Source of the DNA: Parasitella parasitica
Lineage: Eukaryota; Mucoromycota; Mucoromycetes; Mucorales; Mucoraceae
Direction: 5' to 3'
NCBI GenBank assembly: GCA_025201805.1
Contig: MU619315.1
Span: 59,842 to 91,349 of the forward strand
Length of the DNA: 31,508 nucleotides
Part shown: positions 1 to 10,967 of the stretch, one piece after another
Position numbering within the stretch: the first letter of the stretch is position 1
Layout of the letters: each line of letters opens with the position of its first letter
Notes under the pieces: generated by a model
What the model was told of the DNA's origin: nothing
Databases searched by the model: none
The model's input: the letters and a program-made list of their open reading frames with translations, nothing else
Translations under genes and position numbers: made by a program

Positions 1-26
1 AAAAAAAAAAAAAAAAAAAAAAAAAA
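1..26. repeat. A26 homopolymer at window edge
   Basis: The window opens with 26 consecutive A. On the minus strand this is a T26 tract inside the intron that follows the first coding exon of the SPRY-domain gene, so it may act as or near a polypyrimidine tract. It could also be an edge effect of how the window was cut. Confidence 0.7.
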
Positions 27-79
27 TAACAACAATTCAATTCATGCAAATTTCTGTGTGCAAAATAATTTCAACTCAC

Positions 80-461
80 CAATATATGATAAATCTATAC
101 CATTATAGCCAATTTCGATGTTTTTAGATTTATCTCTCGGGTTCCACAATGTGGGCAGGCGCAAGTCCAATTCCTCTAGTTGCTTTTCCTCCAAGCAGGT
201 TGTTGTGGACTTTTTATTCGCATTATTAGGAAGAGGTTTGATTTCATGCTTTTGTTGATGAAATCTGTATTGTTCGAGGGCTAATTTCCCATAAAGCGTC
301 TGCTTCAGATAGTTGGGGATTTTCGGTGGCGCTATCGAACGCTGAATGAATGAAGGCGATGTGGGATGATGGTGCGCACTTGCTCGTCGCTGCGAAATTA
401 GTCCACTTTGATGCAAAGCTGGAAAAGATGCATTGTATGTGGGAGTAATAGAGTAGTTCAT
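80..461 (-). CDS. SPRY-domain (RanBPM/Gid1-like) protein, first coding exon only
   Basis: This is the 5' coding exon of a gene that runs off the left edge. The frame is open from an ATG ending at 515, with a second in-frame ATG at 461; I take the second because the first 18 residues are a hydrophobic stretch unlike the rest, but 515 is possible. The N-terminal part is low complexity. The last 30 residues (LPTLWNPRDKSKNIEIGYNG and on to DLSYIG) match the start of the SPRY domain in RanBPM-type proteins, where LPTxW and a later YNGL/VxYxG are usual. The exon stops at a GTGAGT donor (79 downward); reading through it meets a stop. RanBPM/Gid1 proteins act in the CTLH/GID ubiquitin-ligase complex, but other SPRY proteins (SSH4-like) start similarly. 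It diverges from the SET gene. Confidence 0.55.
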
Positions 462-515
462 TTGATGGTTTATAAAAAGTATAGTACTCGGGAAAAGTGC
501 AGAAAAGAAGCGCAT

Positions 516-1031
516 GTAATACGATTTTTATTCTATTTGAAACAAGAATGGCGTACGTCACCGAGCTTAATTCACACACACATTTGCAACTGAATGAGAG
601 GCGTCCACTTTACGAGCATGATTTGCTGAGCAAAAGTTTCCTTGAATGACTAATACAATGGCCAAGTGTATTTTCATTGTGATTATCACCTTAGTTTTTC
701 ACTATGCATGATTTTCTAAATGCATTAGAAAAGGTCATTGGTATGCCGAGTGAAAGCGAAATGATAAAGCTGACACTTCTTTTCCAACATGCGTTTTTGT
801 TGGATACTGTCCATTGTGCATTGCCCAAAAAAAAAAAAGAAAAGAAAAACAAACAAGCATGTTGAAAGTTTCATTGTTATTCAAATTCATATGTGCATGT
901 CTTTTCAATGTAAGTATCTTTGCAAACATTTTCTGCTCGATTATTTAGAAACAAGCTTGGCCCCAGTCACGAAGAGTGTAAAATCCCTTGTCTCTTAGCA
1001 ACAGATCTTTTCTTGACATTAGACTGTTGCC
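516..1031. promoter_or_regulatory. Divergent intergenic region, SPRY gene and MYND-SET gene
   Basis: About 0.5 kb lies between two divergent start codons. It contains an A-run near 829-838 and otherwise plain AT-rich sequence. I see no credible gene; the short frames here look random. The start of the SET gene sits in a GTTGCCATGG decamer (1026-1035) that also occurs in two introns of this window. Confidence 0.4.
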
Positions 1032-2855
1032 ATGGTTTACGCAGAAGCAGAAGCAGAAGCAGAAGCAGAGCAGATTGACCACATTGATCTAGACAAAGAA
1101 TTAGACCAAAAATGCAATATTGAAGGGAAAAAAAAGAAGAAAAAGTCCAACAACAGCAAGAAGAAGCCCGCTGCTCCCATTTCACAGCATTACGAGCGAG
1201 CCCTTGCTTCTTATCCTGTCAAATTGAACAACTCCAAAGCAAAAGGTCGACATGCGGTTGCGCAATGTAATCTAGAAGAAGGTATCACCTTGTGTCAAGA
1301 ACAAGCAACAGCTTTTGTCGTTCGATCCCAGTATATTGACCAGCAATGCCATGTTTGTTTATCTGATTTGGAGCAGAAAATGATGTGCTCTGATTGCAAA
1401 AAGGCATTTTACTGCTCTCAAGGTTGTTTAGAAAAAGATAACGACTTGCATGTCTTGGCTTGTCGTCCTATTGCACAAGTAGAGGCCATTGGACACGCTA
1501 CAGATGTTGAAGCTGATCTGCTTCGTTTGATGACCCTGCTGATGGCTCGCAGATACCTTGATACGCAAAACAAAGACATCAAAGAGGGTGATATTCAACC
1601 TACACCTTATTGGTGTGTAGAGGATCTAATTAGCCACAGAGAGAATGCAGAGCCAGCGTTCATAAAAGTTCTCGCTGAAGCATGTAAGCTTTATCGTCCC
1701 AAATATACTTGTGGGCAATATGTTTTTAACCGCATCCTTATCCTTATTATAATCTTAGCGCAGAGATTAGTGGTGGAAATGCCTGAGGAAATTCAAACCA
1801 CTGTGGAAGAAATGGTTACGCTCGCTTGCAGGTATCATTGAATCAAAATGAAAAATGCCGAGATCCTTTTCATATACTAAATCGCTACTAGAATCAACTC
1901 GAACGCACATGGTTTGGGCGATAACCATTCTCGTAATACTGATGTCGCTTTAGGCGTGTTTCCTCTTGGTGCCCTATTTTTTAATCATGGCTGCAATCCC
2001 AACACAGCGTTCATTGGATTATCGAATGGACAACTAGCATTTAGGACAATCAGGCCTGTTGCAAAAGACGAAGAGCTAGTCGTGAGCTATCTAGATCTCT
2101 ATTCTGACCGTGATGAGCGAAGGCAGGAGCTCTTGCAGTCGAAACATTTTTGGTGTAAATGTAAACGTTGCGCGGGGCCCATGGAAAAATCTGTGGACCG
2201 CTTCCTTCAGGGTGTTGTTTGCACACAATGTAAAGAGGATGTATATGTTATTCCAGCAACTTCATTGGAGCATCTGTCAAAAGGTAACCGTGCCCTGTAC
2301 ATGGAACAAGGTAGCTTCAAATGCGCCAAATGCGAATCCGAAATTGCCTGCGATCAAGTAAGGGAGACTTTAGACAATGCCAATAAATCTTACATGCTCG
2401 GTATGAGTGCAATTCGTCAAGAACGCAATTATAAACGGGGAGCAGAGAAGCTGGAGCAAATCATCAAGCATAACGGTACGATTGGAGGAGGATTGCATAC
2501 GTTGAATGCCTTCAGGTTGAATTCTCTCATCCCTTTAATGAATTGCAAGCGACGTAATAATGATTTGAAGGGCGCCATTGATGTAAACAAATCAATCATT
2601 GGTTTGATGGCGCAGTATGCTGTGAATGGAACATTACCAGCAAATACATCGGAAATCTCGGATTTCTGGCAAAATTTGGGCGAACTTTGTTCGGAACTAG
2701 CCAACGATACCAAAGGGCGCAGTTCGATATTAGAGAAGAAATGGCTCAAAGAGGCCAAAGCTGCGTTTTTACAAGCCTTGAATGTTCGCACTGTAGTCTT
2801 TGGCAAAAATCATCCTAAAACAAAGTCTATTGAAATTTCTTTGGCTCGTTTATAA
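1032..2855 (+). CDS. MYND-SET (SMYD-like) protein lysine methyltransferase
   Basis: Two exons, 1032-1831 and 1892-2855, joined over a 60-nt GTATCA...CTACTAG intron with a CTAA branch site, give 587 residues. The N-terminus has an EA dipeptide repeat and a lysine-rich run. Residues 106-144 form a MYND zinc finger (Cys 106, 109, 119, 122, 128, 132, His 140, Cys 144) inserted in a split SET domain. The SET core follows the splice: the join gives RINSNAHGLGD and then NHGCNPN at about 297-303, the S-adenosylmethionine-binding/catalytic motif. The post-SET cysteines are CKCKRC at about 354-359. The helical C-terminal half (MKxxNHPKT-like end, here KNHPKTKSIEISLARL) is TPR-like as in SMYD proteins. 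It should methylate lysine on histone or other protein substrates; the substrate cannot be told. An AATAAA follows at 2898. Confidence 0.85.
1041..1073 (+). repeat. Hexanucleotide GCAGAA repeat in coding sequence
   Basis: About five units of GCAGAA/GCAGAG encode the alternating Glu-Ala stretch right after the start codon of the SMYD-like gene. The length could vary between strains. Confidence 0.75.
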
Positions 2856-2989
2856 AGAAGCAATGATTCATATTTTCTTTATAATTGTTATTTCTTGAAT
2901 AAAAAGATATATATAGACTAGCGTTTTGTTTTTATTTCATATACATTGTTGGTGCAAACAACTTCAGTATACTGTCATTTTGCAGTTTC

Positions 2990-3096
2990 TAAAAAAAAAA
3001 AAGCTCAAGTAAATCATATAATAATGTATATAATGGTTTCTGGTAACAAACCTTTTATTTCTGATAAAAGCCAAGAAGTTTCTGAGAGAAGAGAAG
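2990..3096 (+). repeat. Left arm of imperfect inverted repeat
   Basis: This arm matches the reverse complement of 5757-5874. Shared blocks include TCAAGTAAAT, GGTTYCTGRTAACAAACCTT, TTCTGATAAAA and GAGAGAAGAGAA. By eye the match is roughly three quarters identical, with a 16-20 bp indel near the outer end. The arm starts only 135 bp after the SMYD stop codon. It could be one terminus of an old 2.9-kb DNA transposon; no target duplication or transposase was found. Confidence 0.5.
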
Positions 3097-3545
3097 CAAA
3101 TGCTTTGTTTCATTCATAATAAAAAATACAAAGAGAATGTGCTGTGAAATAAGCTATCTACATCATGCCTTTAAATTCAAGGTAGTCTTTAAAAAAGTTT
3201 ACGGTTGTCTAATGACAAACATCTGTGATTCTGGGTGTAAGTGGGTCTGTTGACTTTGGATCAAAAACCTTTAATTGGATTCAGGAATAGAGAACAAGGT
3301 TGAAGATAAGCTTTATTTATGTCCTTAGGATTACATAAGTTTCTATACAAATAATTTTTTATGAATGGGTGCGTTGTCCTAGTGGCAGATTGTTTCCTTT
3401 TCTCTGGCACTTTCTTCTACCTTTAGTTGATCTGGCGTCTTCTAGTGTAGAAGGTCTTGTCAGACAAGTACCAAGCTGGTTTCTCTATATCCAGTTTCAC
3501 AGTATAACAGCTAGTCAAGCCTGTGTCTTCTTTTCCATAACACTG
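3097..3545. other. Spacer between inverted-repeat arm and repeat copy A
   Basis: AT-rich sequence with no convincing gene. The frame at 3369-3662 runs across the edge of the repeat and has no family likeness, so I treat it as chance. Confidence 0.35.
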
Positions 3546-4700
3546 GAATGGTTCAAAAGTTTGTGTCTTTGTAAAGCCAGCGTAGATTTTAAGCGTCTGT
3601 TTTTTTTTTGGCCTACGCGAACTTTAGTGTGCTATTGTCAGGAAAAAAGACAAAAACTGTAAGAAAACAATGCTTAGCGATTTCAGACACAAAAACAAGT
3701 AATTCAAAGTAATCTATTGGACTATAAGACACCTTTTGATTACATATTTGCATAGCTTAGAGCAAGCTTTTGTACTTTTCAAGTCGACAACAGATGAAGG
3801 TAACGACTTTTCTGACTTTTTTTCGGAAAAGTTTTTTTCAAAATCGGAGCGTGAGATCGCCAGGCCAGGTACAAACATGCAAGTACTACCATTAGAAAGC
3901 CAAAAAGCACACCATTTAAATAAAGTAGTTTGAAATTGTTTTCTCTTGAATTGGGTAATTTGTGGCTTCTCAAAGCTAATGCTTTCTTCAAAATAGCATC
4001 ATTTTTCATTGATAGCGGAGATTAAACGCGTCCAAAATCAGAAAGAAAACATTCTTTCAAAAACTCCATTTGGATATTTCGAAAACAAAATTACTTCTTT
4101 GAGGCAAGATATCATTCTTTGATACTATGCATACCACGGCTGTCAGTCTATGATAATAGCTGTATTTTTGGGCGCTCTACACGATGATATAATTTCATAA
4201 TCCCCATATGCTTATGAAAGAAATTATGCTGAGAAAACCTCAAAACATATCAAGAGGGAAAAGTCAATATTTTGCTTAATCAGAGCACATTTTTAGTCTT
4301 TCAGATCAAGGAATGGTCTTTTACGATCATTTTCCTCAAATATATGCTATAGTAAAAAGTCGCATTTTTGAGGTCTAAATCGAGGATAATGCATAATCGA
4401 TGATTTTGGATGTGTGGATACAAGGAAAAAATCGAAAAAATCCGTCATTTTGCATCGAAAAAAAAATCATGCTCAAATTGCACCAAAATCATATATAATA
4501 TAGTTGTTTACCAATGGATACTATTTTTCGTGTTTTCAGGGCACTTTTGATTATGAAAATTAATCAAAAAAATGGCTCATCAAGCTAACGTTTTTGCTTT
4601 TAAGCTGTAAAAATATCTTTCTGGAGATGATATCACGTCAATATCAATTCCACAGCTCTATAAAGTAGGTATTTTTGATGCCACAAGTATACCTTTCTTC
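3546..4700 (+). repeat. 1,155-bp dispersed repeat, copy A
   Basis: This segment is repeated in inverse orientation at 15758-16912. Comparing the two by eye I found two mismatches (near 4084 and 4087) and no indels, so identity is about 99.8%. The match begins at GAATGGTTC and ends at CCTTTCTTC; flanks on both sides are unrelated. I see no clear terminal inverted repeat, TG...CA ends, poly-A tail, target duplication, or transposase. It carries a 76-residue minus-strand frame (3779-4009) with a hydrophobic segment. Such high identity at two sites implies a recent copy event or strong gene conversion. The element class is not recognised. Confidence 0.9.
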
Positions 4701-5756
4701 ATAGTAAAATGATAAAGCAGGCATGGCTCAATGAGTAAGAAGTAGAAGAGAATAATTAATGAATGCAATGTTTTGCTGTAATAGTCTCTTGTTATTTGTG
4801 AATAATTCATGAGTTGCTAATTGCTAGTGACAGAGGATGCTTAATGTTAGTTCAAGAGTTCCTTTCTCTGTAGTTTTAATGTCAAACGTGTAAAATAAAA
4901 AGTAAAATAGAGGTTAGGATTGAAGTTAAGGGTAATTTTACCATCAAAAGTTAAGCTTCATAATAAGCTACTGGTAGATTCCAGGTTTCAGGCACTGTAC
5001 TGTAAAGTATCTCGCTGTACCAAACACATTTTTGTACACCAAACCGTCCGTTATAACGAGTCTCGACTGTACATTCTTTCCTCAATATTGGATACGCTGA
5101 CTTAACTCGACATAAAATGATATTACGAAGTTATAGAGATTGTCATTTGCTTGAATATGCTACAATTTTTGAAAAGACATATAATTGAAGGAGAAAACAG
5201 AATGAAATGGTCGGTTTAAACTTAAATTCAGGAAACAGCCATTGCGTAAATGCATAATTTGAAGAATACGTCCAACTTTATGCCTTACTAGTGTATCCAC
5301 TTTGATACTTTGATGGTTTTGTAATTTAATTTAAATACCTGTGTAGTTCTATAGACTTGTCTAAATATTTGAGTTTATTTAGATGTCTAATACCTAACTG
5401 CTATTTCAGAAAAAATTTATCAACATCTAAACATTATAAAATTCAAACAGTTTTGTATTGTAGCCCGTTGGTGATTGTTCAGTTTCAGGTATCTAAAATA
5501 CATGCACGCCGACAGTGTTGATAAAGAATTTTAATTGTATTAAAAAATGGAATAATGAAGAACCCAAATAGTCATTCATTTAAAAATGCCAATTGCTCTA
5601 GCACAATGGCGGTTTGATCAAAAATAAGATAATAAGAGTGTTGCAATTTTGTATATCACTATAAAACGTTCACTATTTTTGGGCATTTTAATCCAAAATA
5701 GAAATCTAGAAATGCGATTGTATTTAATACTTCTCTGAAATATTGTTAGGGGGACA
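4701..5756. other. Gene-free AT-rich region inside the repeat island
   Basis: About 1 kb with no supported gene. The 61-codon frame at 4920 shows no family features. The only recognisable item is a pogo/Tigger-like terminal motif ending at 5069. Confidence 0.35.
5044..5071 (-). mobile_element. Pogo-like terminal inverted repeat remnant
   Basis: Read on the minus strand the site is TA followed by CAGTCGAGACTCGTTATAAC. This has the CAGT start, the GA(G)ACTCGTTATAAC core and the TA flank typical of pogo/Tigger-type Tc1-mariner termini. Only one clear terminus is visible; a degenerate partner may lie near 4997-5020 (TGTAAAGTATCTCGCTGTACC). No transposase frame is present, so this would be a MITE or solo end. 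Confidence 0.35.
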
Positions 5757-5874
5757 TTTCTCTTCTCTCCAAAACCTATCAGTTTTTATCAGAAGTGAAA
5801 GGTTTGTTATCAGGAACCTTAATATATAATATCACAAACACCATAGCATTTATCATTTACTTGAACTTTTCTTT
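5757..5874 (-). repeat. Right arm of imperfect inverted repeat
   Basis: Reverse complement partner of 2990-3096. It lies about 310 bp upstream of the ERV46 start codon, so it may also form part of that promoter region. Confidence 0.5.
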
Positions 5875-6180
5875 TCAAAAACCATAATAAGTCTGCAATA
5901 GGCTTCCCAGCCTGTATCGATAATTATTTTAGATGAAAGATTTCAAAAACAAATCCTAATCACAAGACATACAGACAAAGGTCAAAACACACAGTTTAAA
6001 AGAGTTTTGAGAATAATCCCTTGCATATTCAGACGTAAAAGGTTGGGAAATAGGCTCAACAGAACAAAGGCCAACCTCAGGAACGGATCTGCTTCTAACT
6101 TTCAGTCACACGGCACAACTGTTCTTGGTTTACAAATCTAGGTATCGAGTCGTAATTGATTATAAACCTTCTTTAATAAA

Positions 6181-7593
6181 ATGGCAAAGAAAGGGTCAGT
6201 ATTCGGAGGCCTTCGACAATTTGATGGTTATGCTAAAACCTTGGACGACTTTCGCGTAAAGACCACTAGTGGTGCATCAGGTAACTACTATAGAAATTAT
6301 GTGTTGAATGCACTTATTGAGCTCTTAAACCGTGGTTTAGTAACTATTATCAGTACGCTTATTATTATTACGCTCGTGTGTTCTGAATTACTCGCATACA
6401 CCACTCCACATTGGAAGCCAAGCCTAGTAGTCGACAAAACTAGAAAAAAAAAGATGCCAATCTACTTCAACATTACATTTCCCAACATGCCTTGCCATAG
6501 TAAATATGCCAAAAGAACATGCTCGGTGATTGCGATTAACATGATGTCCTTGTAGTGCTCAATGTAGATGTTATGGACGCTATGGGGGAACATTCACCAG
6601 GTTATTCCCAAGATGTAATGAAGGTTAGACTTGATATGTCTGGAGTTCCAGTTGATTTGGGAGAGTCTGTTAGTAAGTAAGATTTAATACGAATGTGAAA
6701 AGCTGGTGCTCATGCTGTTTTCAAGGGTTGGGAGACAAGACACCGGGAGTGTTACAAGCCCTGGAGCCAGCAAAAGAATGTGGAAGCTGCTACGGTGCAA
6801 AAGCTTTACGTGACGATGGCTGCTGTAATACATGCCAGGAAGTGCGTGAAGCCTACGTCAAGATGGGTTGGGGTATGGTAGATGTCAAGATTATCGATCA
6901 GTGTGTGCGTGAAGGTTGGCTTGAACGTTTCGAGACGCAATCTAACGAAGGATGCAATATTCACGGCCATCTACTGGTAAACAAGGTCAGAGGCAACTTT
7001 CATATTGCGCCAGGAGATGCTTTCCAAACCAACACTATGCATGTTCATGATCTCAAAGAATTCAGCGCTGGTGCTCCAGACGGCCGCAAGTTTGATTTAT
7101 CGCACACCGTTCACAAATTGAAGTTTGGCCCTGATTCTAAAGACGAAACCAAAGCTATTTTGGCCGTGACGGATGCGTTAGCAGGTGTCTCAAAGACAGC
7201 CGGCGAAGGTAATAATAGCATACATCATTGAATGCGATACTTCATATTGACTCAATGGCGGATTTAGGGCGCACGGTATTCCAATATTTTGTCAAAATTG
7301 TGTCGACAAAGCTCATTCCTATTTCTCGGATTCCTTTATTGACAAATCAATACTCAGTTACTCAAAACGATGTCGAAGGAGCTAAAGGAGGTCTGCCTGG
7401 CGTCTTTTTCATGTTGGAAATTTCACCAATGCAAATCATTTACAAGGAGACTCGTAAATCTTTTAGTAGCTTATTGACGGGTGTATTGGCTATTATTGGA
7501 GGCGTCTATACCGTGGCTGGATTGATTGATCGGGTAGTATACAGAGCAGAGAAAGCATACAAAAAGAAAGTAGAAATGGGGAAGACTTTATAA
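6181..7593 (+). CDS. ERV46: COPII vesicle cargo receptor Erv46 (ERGIC3 family)
   Basis: Five exons: 6181-6280, 6341-6499, 6556-6672, 6726-7208, 7268-7593, giving 394 residues (family about 380-415). The N-terminus GGLRQFDGYAKTLDDFRVKT is the family signature, followed by a first membrane segment (VTIISTLIIITLV). The lumenal part has the paired CxxC motifs ECGSCYGA and GCCNTC, then REAY and the GNFHIAPG/HVHDL blocks. FQYFVK, GLPGVFFMLEISPM and the second membrane segment LLTGVLAIIGGVYTVAGLID end the protein. The first intron (6281-6340, 60 nt) is a multiple of three and has no stop, so it looks like coding sequence; removing it restores TSGASVTIISTL. Erv46 pairs with Erv41 and cycles between ER and Golgi, retrieving or loading secretory proteins. 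AATAAA at 7612. Confidence 0.92.
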
Positions 7594-7750
7594 ACATCTA
7601 TACCACTGAAAAATAAATTGACGCCATTGGTATACATGTGGGATCAGCTTGGTGTCTTTTTATGATTTACGTAGAAATCTTCCTTATTATTATTATTCCG
7701 CTACCAGTAGAAGCAGTGTTTATATATTCAACTTGCATGACATGTCTATT

Positions 7751-9919
7751 TTACAATCTTTCCTTGACCCAGCCCTCCAGGCCATTAGCTAACCAAATTT
7801 CTTGGACACTCTTTCCAAGAGCACCTACTTTGTACAATTTCTCTTGACCATTGTCTTTGCGAACAACTACCTTGCCTTCAGCGACATGGATATCAACATT
7901 CCAGCCAGTACGCTTTGTTAAATTTGCAGTACCAACCTCAGCCTTGAGGTCGTTCACAAGCTCAGGGGATTCAACCAATAGCAAGGCATTGTTAACAGAG
8001 TTGCGCTTGAAAATGTCAGAATAGGATCCTGCAATCATAATTTGAATGTCTCTAGATTTGATGGCGGTGGCAGCTTGTTCGCGAGAAGAGCCGGTACCAA
8101 AGTTGAAGCCACCAACCAACACATCACCACTTTGCACAACATTGACAAAGTTAGGATCGTAATTTTCCATGACAACTTTCTTCATGTCATCTGTGGTCAT
8201 GTCATCGTTGTACGTGTACTTTCCAGGGTAGATGCCATCAGTATTCAGGTTATCCGCAGGACAGAATAAAATCTCGCCTTTGATAATGGAGGGGAAATTG
8301 GGAAGTACTTCGGGAGTAACAGCTTCCTGCTCTGAAGATGATTTAGGGTTATTAGTCTTAATGCTGAAGAAGGGTGTCTGACTTGAGCTGGCAGAGGCTG
8401 GACCAGAAATGCGACCCGAAAGAGCTGATGTAGCAACTACAGCGGGAGATGCCAAATAAGCCAGGGCACTAGGAGATCCCATACGGCCCTTAAAATTACG
8501 GTTGGTAGCTGAGATACCGATTTCACCATCCTTCAAGAGACCTGTGCCCAAGCCAACACAAGGACCACAGCCAGCAGGTAATACCTTTGCACCAGCGTCT
8601 ACCAATGCTTGCCAATCTCCAGCCTCTTCTGCTTCTTTCTGAACTTCTGAGCTAGCAGCAGCAACGTAGAACTCAACGCCTTCCTTGATCTTTTTGCCTC
8701 TCAAAACGTCAGCAGCTTGCTTGAGATCACTAGCACGGGAATTGACACACGAAACCAAGTAGGCTTTATTGATCTTGATATCTTGAGCCTCGAGATCAGC
8801 CAACGCAGTGGCTACTTTGACAGAGTTAGGGCCGGAAACATGGGGCGAAAGAGTAGAAAGATCCAAAGTAAGAGTTTTGGCATAAGTTGCATTAGGAGAT
8901 GGCTTGATAGGGCTATCAATCAATGACTGGATAGTGCTGTCATTGATACGAGGGTGGACGAATTCTTGGCCTTGTTTGAGCTTGGGTAAATTCTTGTTCT
9001 CGAAATGAGACAAATCAATGCGTCTTTGACGCTTGCGAAGGAAATCGATGGTAGATTGATCCACAGGGAAGACACCGGCCAAAGCACCCCACTCAGTGGT
9101 CATGTTTGAAATGGCTAAACGATCTTCAACAGACAAATCTTTCAAGGCCTCCTCACCGTGAAATTCAATCGCAGTATTCAAAACTTGGTCCTTGTTGAAT
9201 AAACCACACAAGGTTATAATAACGTCTTTACCTGTGACACCAGCAGGTAATTTACCTTCAAGTTCTACTTTGACGACAGGAGGGATCTGCCACCAGGTAC
9301 GACCAGTCGCCCAAATAGCAGCAGCGTCGGTGCGAACAATGGGAGTACCAAGAGCGCCAATACCGCCATACATGTTGGAATGAGAGTCTGAGGCGACAGT
9401 CAAAGTGTTGGGGAATGCATAGCCTTCTTCAATCATAACTTGATGACCAATACCACGACCAGCAGGGTAAAAGTCAACACCCTGCTCCTTGCCCCATGCC
9501 TCAATGTTGGCATATTTAAGCAAGTTTTTGTCTGATTTGTTTTGCACGTCGTGATCCAGGGCATACACAGGTTGCTTAGGATCATGGATCTTTGTAGCGC
9601 CAATCGATTTGAACCTACATTGATTACTTAATACACCAACGCATCCAACTTGGTATCCAGACGATACTTACTTGGGAATAACAGCACCGGTGTTATCATG
9701 TGTAAGGACATGGTGAGGACGAATTGTCACGTAATCCCCACTCTTGACTTTATATCCTTCGGGCAGATCTACTGCATATTTTTGTACAATTTTTTCAATC
9801 AAATTTTGAGTGTCTGTTGTGTCGGTAGCGTAAGTTCGATTGAAAAGGACATTTGGGGTCAGTCTGCCTGTTGTTTTGGTTGTTCTGAGCAAATTAGCTC
9901 GAGAAATCGAAAGGAGCAT
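7751..9919 (-). CDS. LYS4: Mitochondrial homoaconitase
   Basis: Two exons on the minus strand, 9919-9672 and 9614-7751, separated by a 57-nt GTAAGT...GTAG intron, give 703 residues, the normal length. The join yields [12 protein letters not shown]. The enzyme converts homocitrate to homoisocitrate via homoaconitate in fungal lysine synthesis in mitochondria. An arginine/serine-rich start ([15 protein letters not shown], up to about residue 35) is a plausible import sequence. The 4Fe-4S cysteines are in SCVNSR (about 372) and GCGPC (about 432 and 435). ASDSHSN and the swivel-domain motif GTGSSREQA are present. [19 protein letters not shown] and [10 protein letters not shown] set it apart from tricarboxylic-cycle aconitase. 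The start at 9919 is chosen over an upstream ATG at 9976 because it begins the targeting sequence. Confidence 0.93.
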
Positions 9920-10472
9920 GGTTAAATAAGAGTGGGGAGTATAAGGTCGAAAAAATGAAAAGAAATCAAAATGCACAACAACTAAAATATTAGTTTATAA
10001 AACCAGATTAGATTATCCATCAGTGTAGAAGACTCCAAATATGGTATGCGACATCTCTTACTAGATGATCAGTGTGCGCAACATCGGAGATATTGGATCA
10101 CGCCAGTTGAACTTTTGGTCTGTATGACACTGGACATTGATCAAAACGTTTTTGTTCCGTTTACTCTATTGTTTGCAGTTAGTAAAACCGACCAAATATC
10201 CAAAATCGAAACGAAGTTTAAGTTTTGATGACACAATGCTGAGAAGGATATAGCGATGAACTCATACTATAATCCAATCAATAAAGGTTTTTAATTTGAC
10301 CAAATCAAAATCCTATGAACACCTGTGCATGAGAGGATGATACCTACACATTATAATTGCCAAAAAAGCAACGCATTCAATCCTTTATTCGTTATTCTTT
10401 GACTAATTCGAATATCGGCAGATCCTAAACGAGGGCTCGTTGTGGCTTTCTTTTTTTGATTTTTAACGATAT
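9920..10472. other. Intergenic region upstream of LYS4
   Basis: About 550 bp without a supported gene. It should contain the LYS4 promoter. The 60-codon plus frame at 10046 has no recognisable feature. Confidence 0.35.
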
Positions 10473-10808
10473 ATGGATACTTTGGCTGATGATTATATAA
10501 AAGATGGAGAGCAGGAGGAATTGAGCATTCCAATTTGAGTGAAGCATGGATAGAGAAAATAAGACACATTGAGAATGATTCTTTATCATGTTTATGTGAA
10601 ATTATGGCTGTAGATTTACAGAGGAAGAGGTATGCTTCTTCTTCTTTTTTTCTTTTTTTTTCTCTCGCAGAGTCAATGCCATTGAGGAAAAAAAACAGTT
10701 TTAAATGTCAAAACGAGAGGTTCTTGCAGAAAGTATACTCTTAAACAAGTTGACCGAGTCAAAAAGAATACTACTGCTGTATTAGATGAGCTAAAATTAA
10801 AACTTTGA
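10473..10808 (+). pseudogene. Small frameshifted coding-like region, unknown
   Basis: Several charged, coiled-coil-like peptides follow one another in changing frames: MDTLADDYIKDGEQEELSIP from 10473, SEAWIEKIRHIENDSLSC and on to DLQRKR from about 10538, then after a possible short intron (GT at 10630, CAG at 10670) VNAIEEKKQ, and finally KQVDRVKKNTTAVLDELKLK ending near 10808. An A8 run (near 10686-10693) is where the frame breaks; one extra A would keep it open. A TATATAA at 10494 is preceded by the first ATG, which argues against the first peptide. I do not recognise the family. It could be a decayed gene, a gene with a sequence error, or chance. Confidence 0.25.
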
Positions 10809-10967
10809 GGGTATGAAAATCTCCATTTCTGCCGTTCACAGACATGTCTTTACCTTGACGCAAACATTTTTTTTTTTTATCTCGGCGCAAAAGACTGTGC
10901 GGAAATTTAGCTGAAATGGACGTTCCGCTTTACATCTTTATTCCTTTCACTTTAATTGTCTGTCAAA

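Noticed and set aside
3365..3400. TCCTAGTGGCAGATTG resembles a tRNA A box
   Set aside because: No B box at the right distance, no acceptor stem and no cloverleaf could be folded.
3546..4700. Repeat copy A as a solo LTR or Helitron
   Set aside because: Ends are not TG...CA, there is no CTRR hairpin end, and no target duplication; class left open.
8042..9383. Plus frames across LYS4
   Set aside because: Antisense of the conserved homoaconitase exon.
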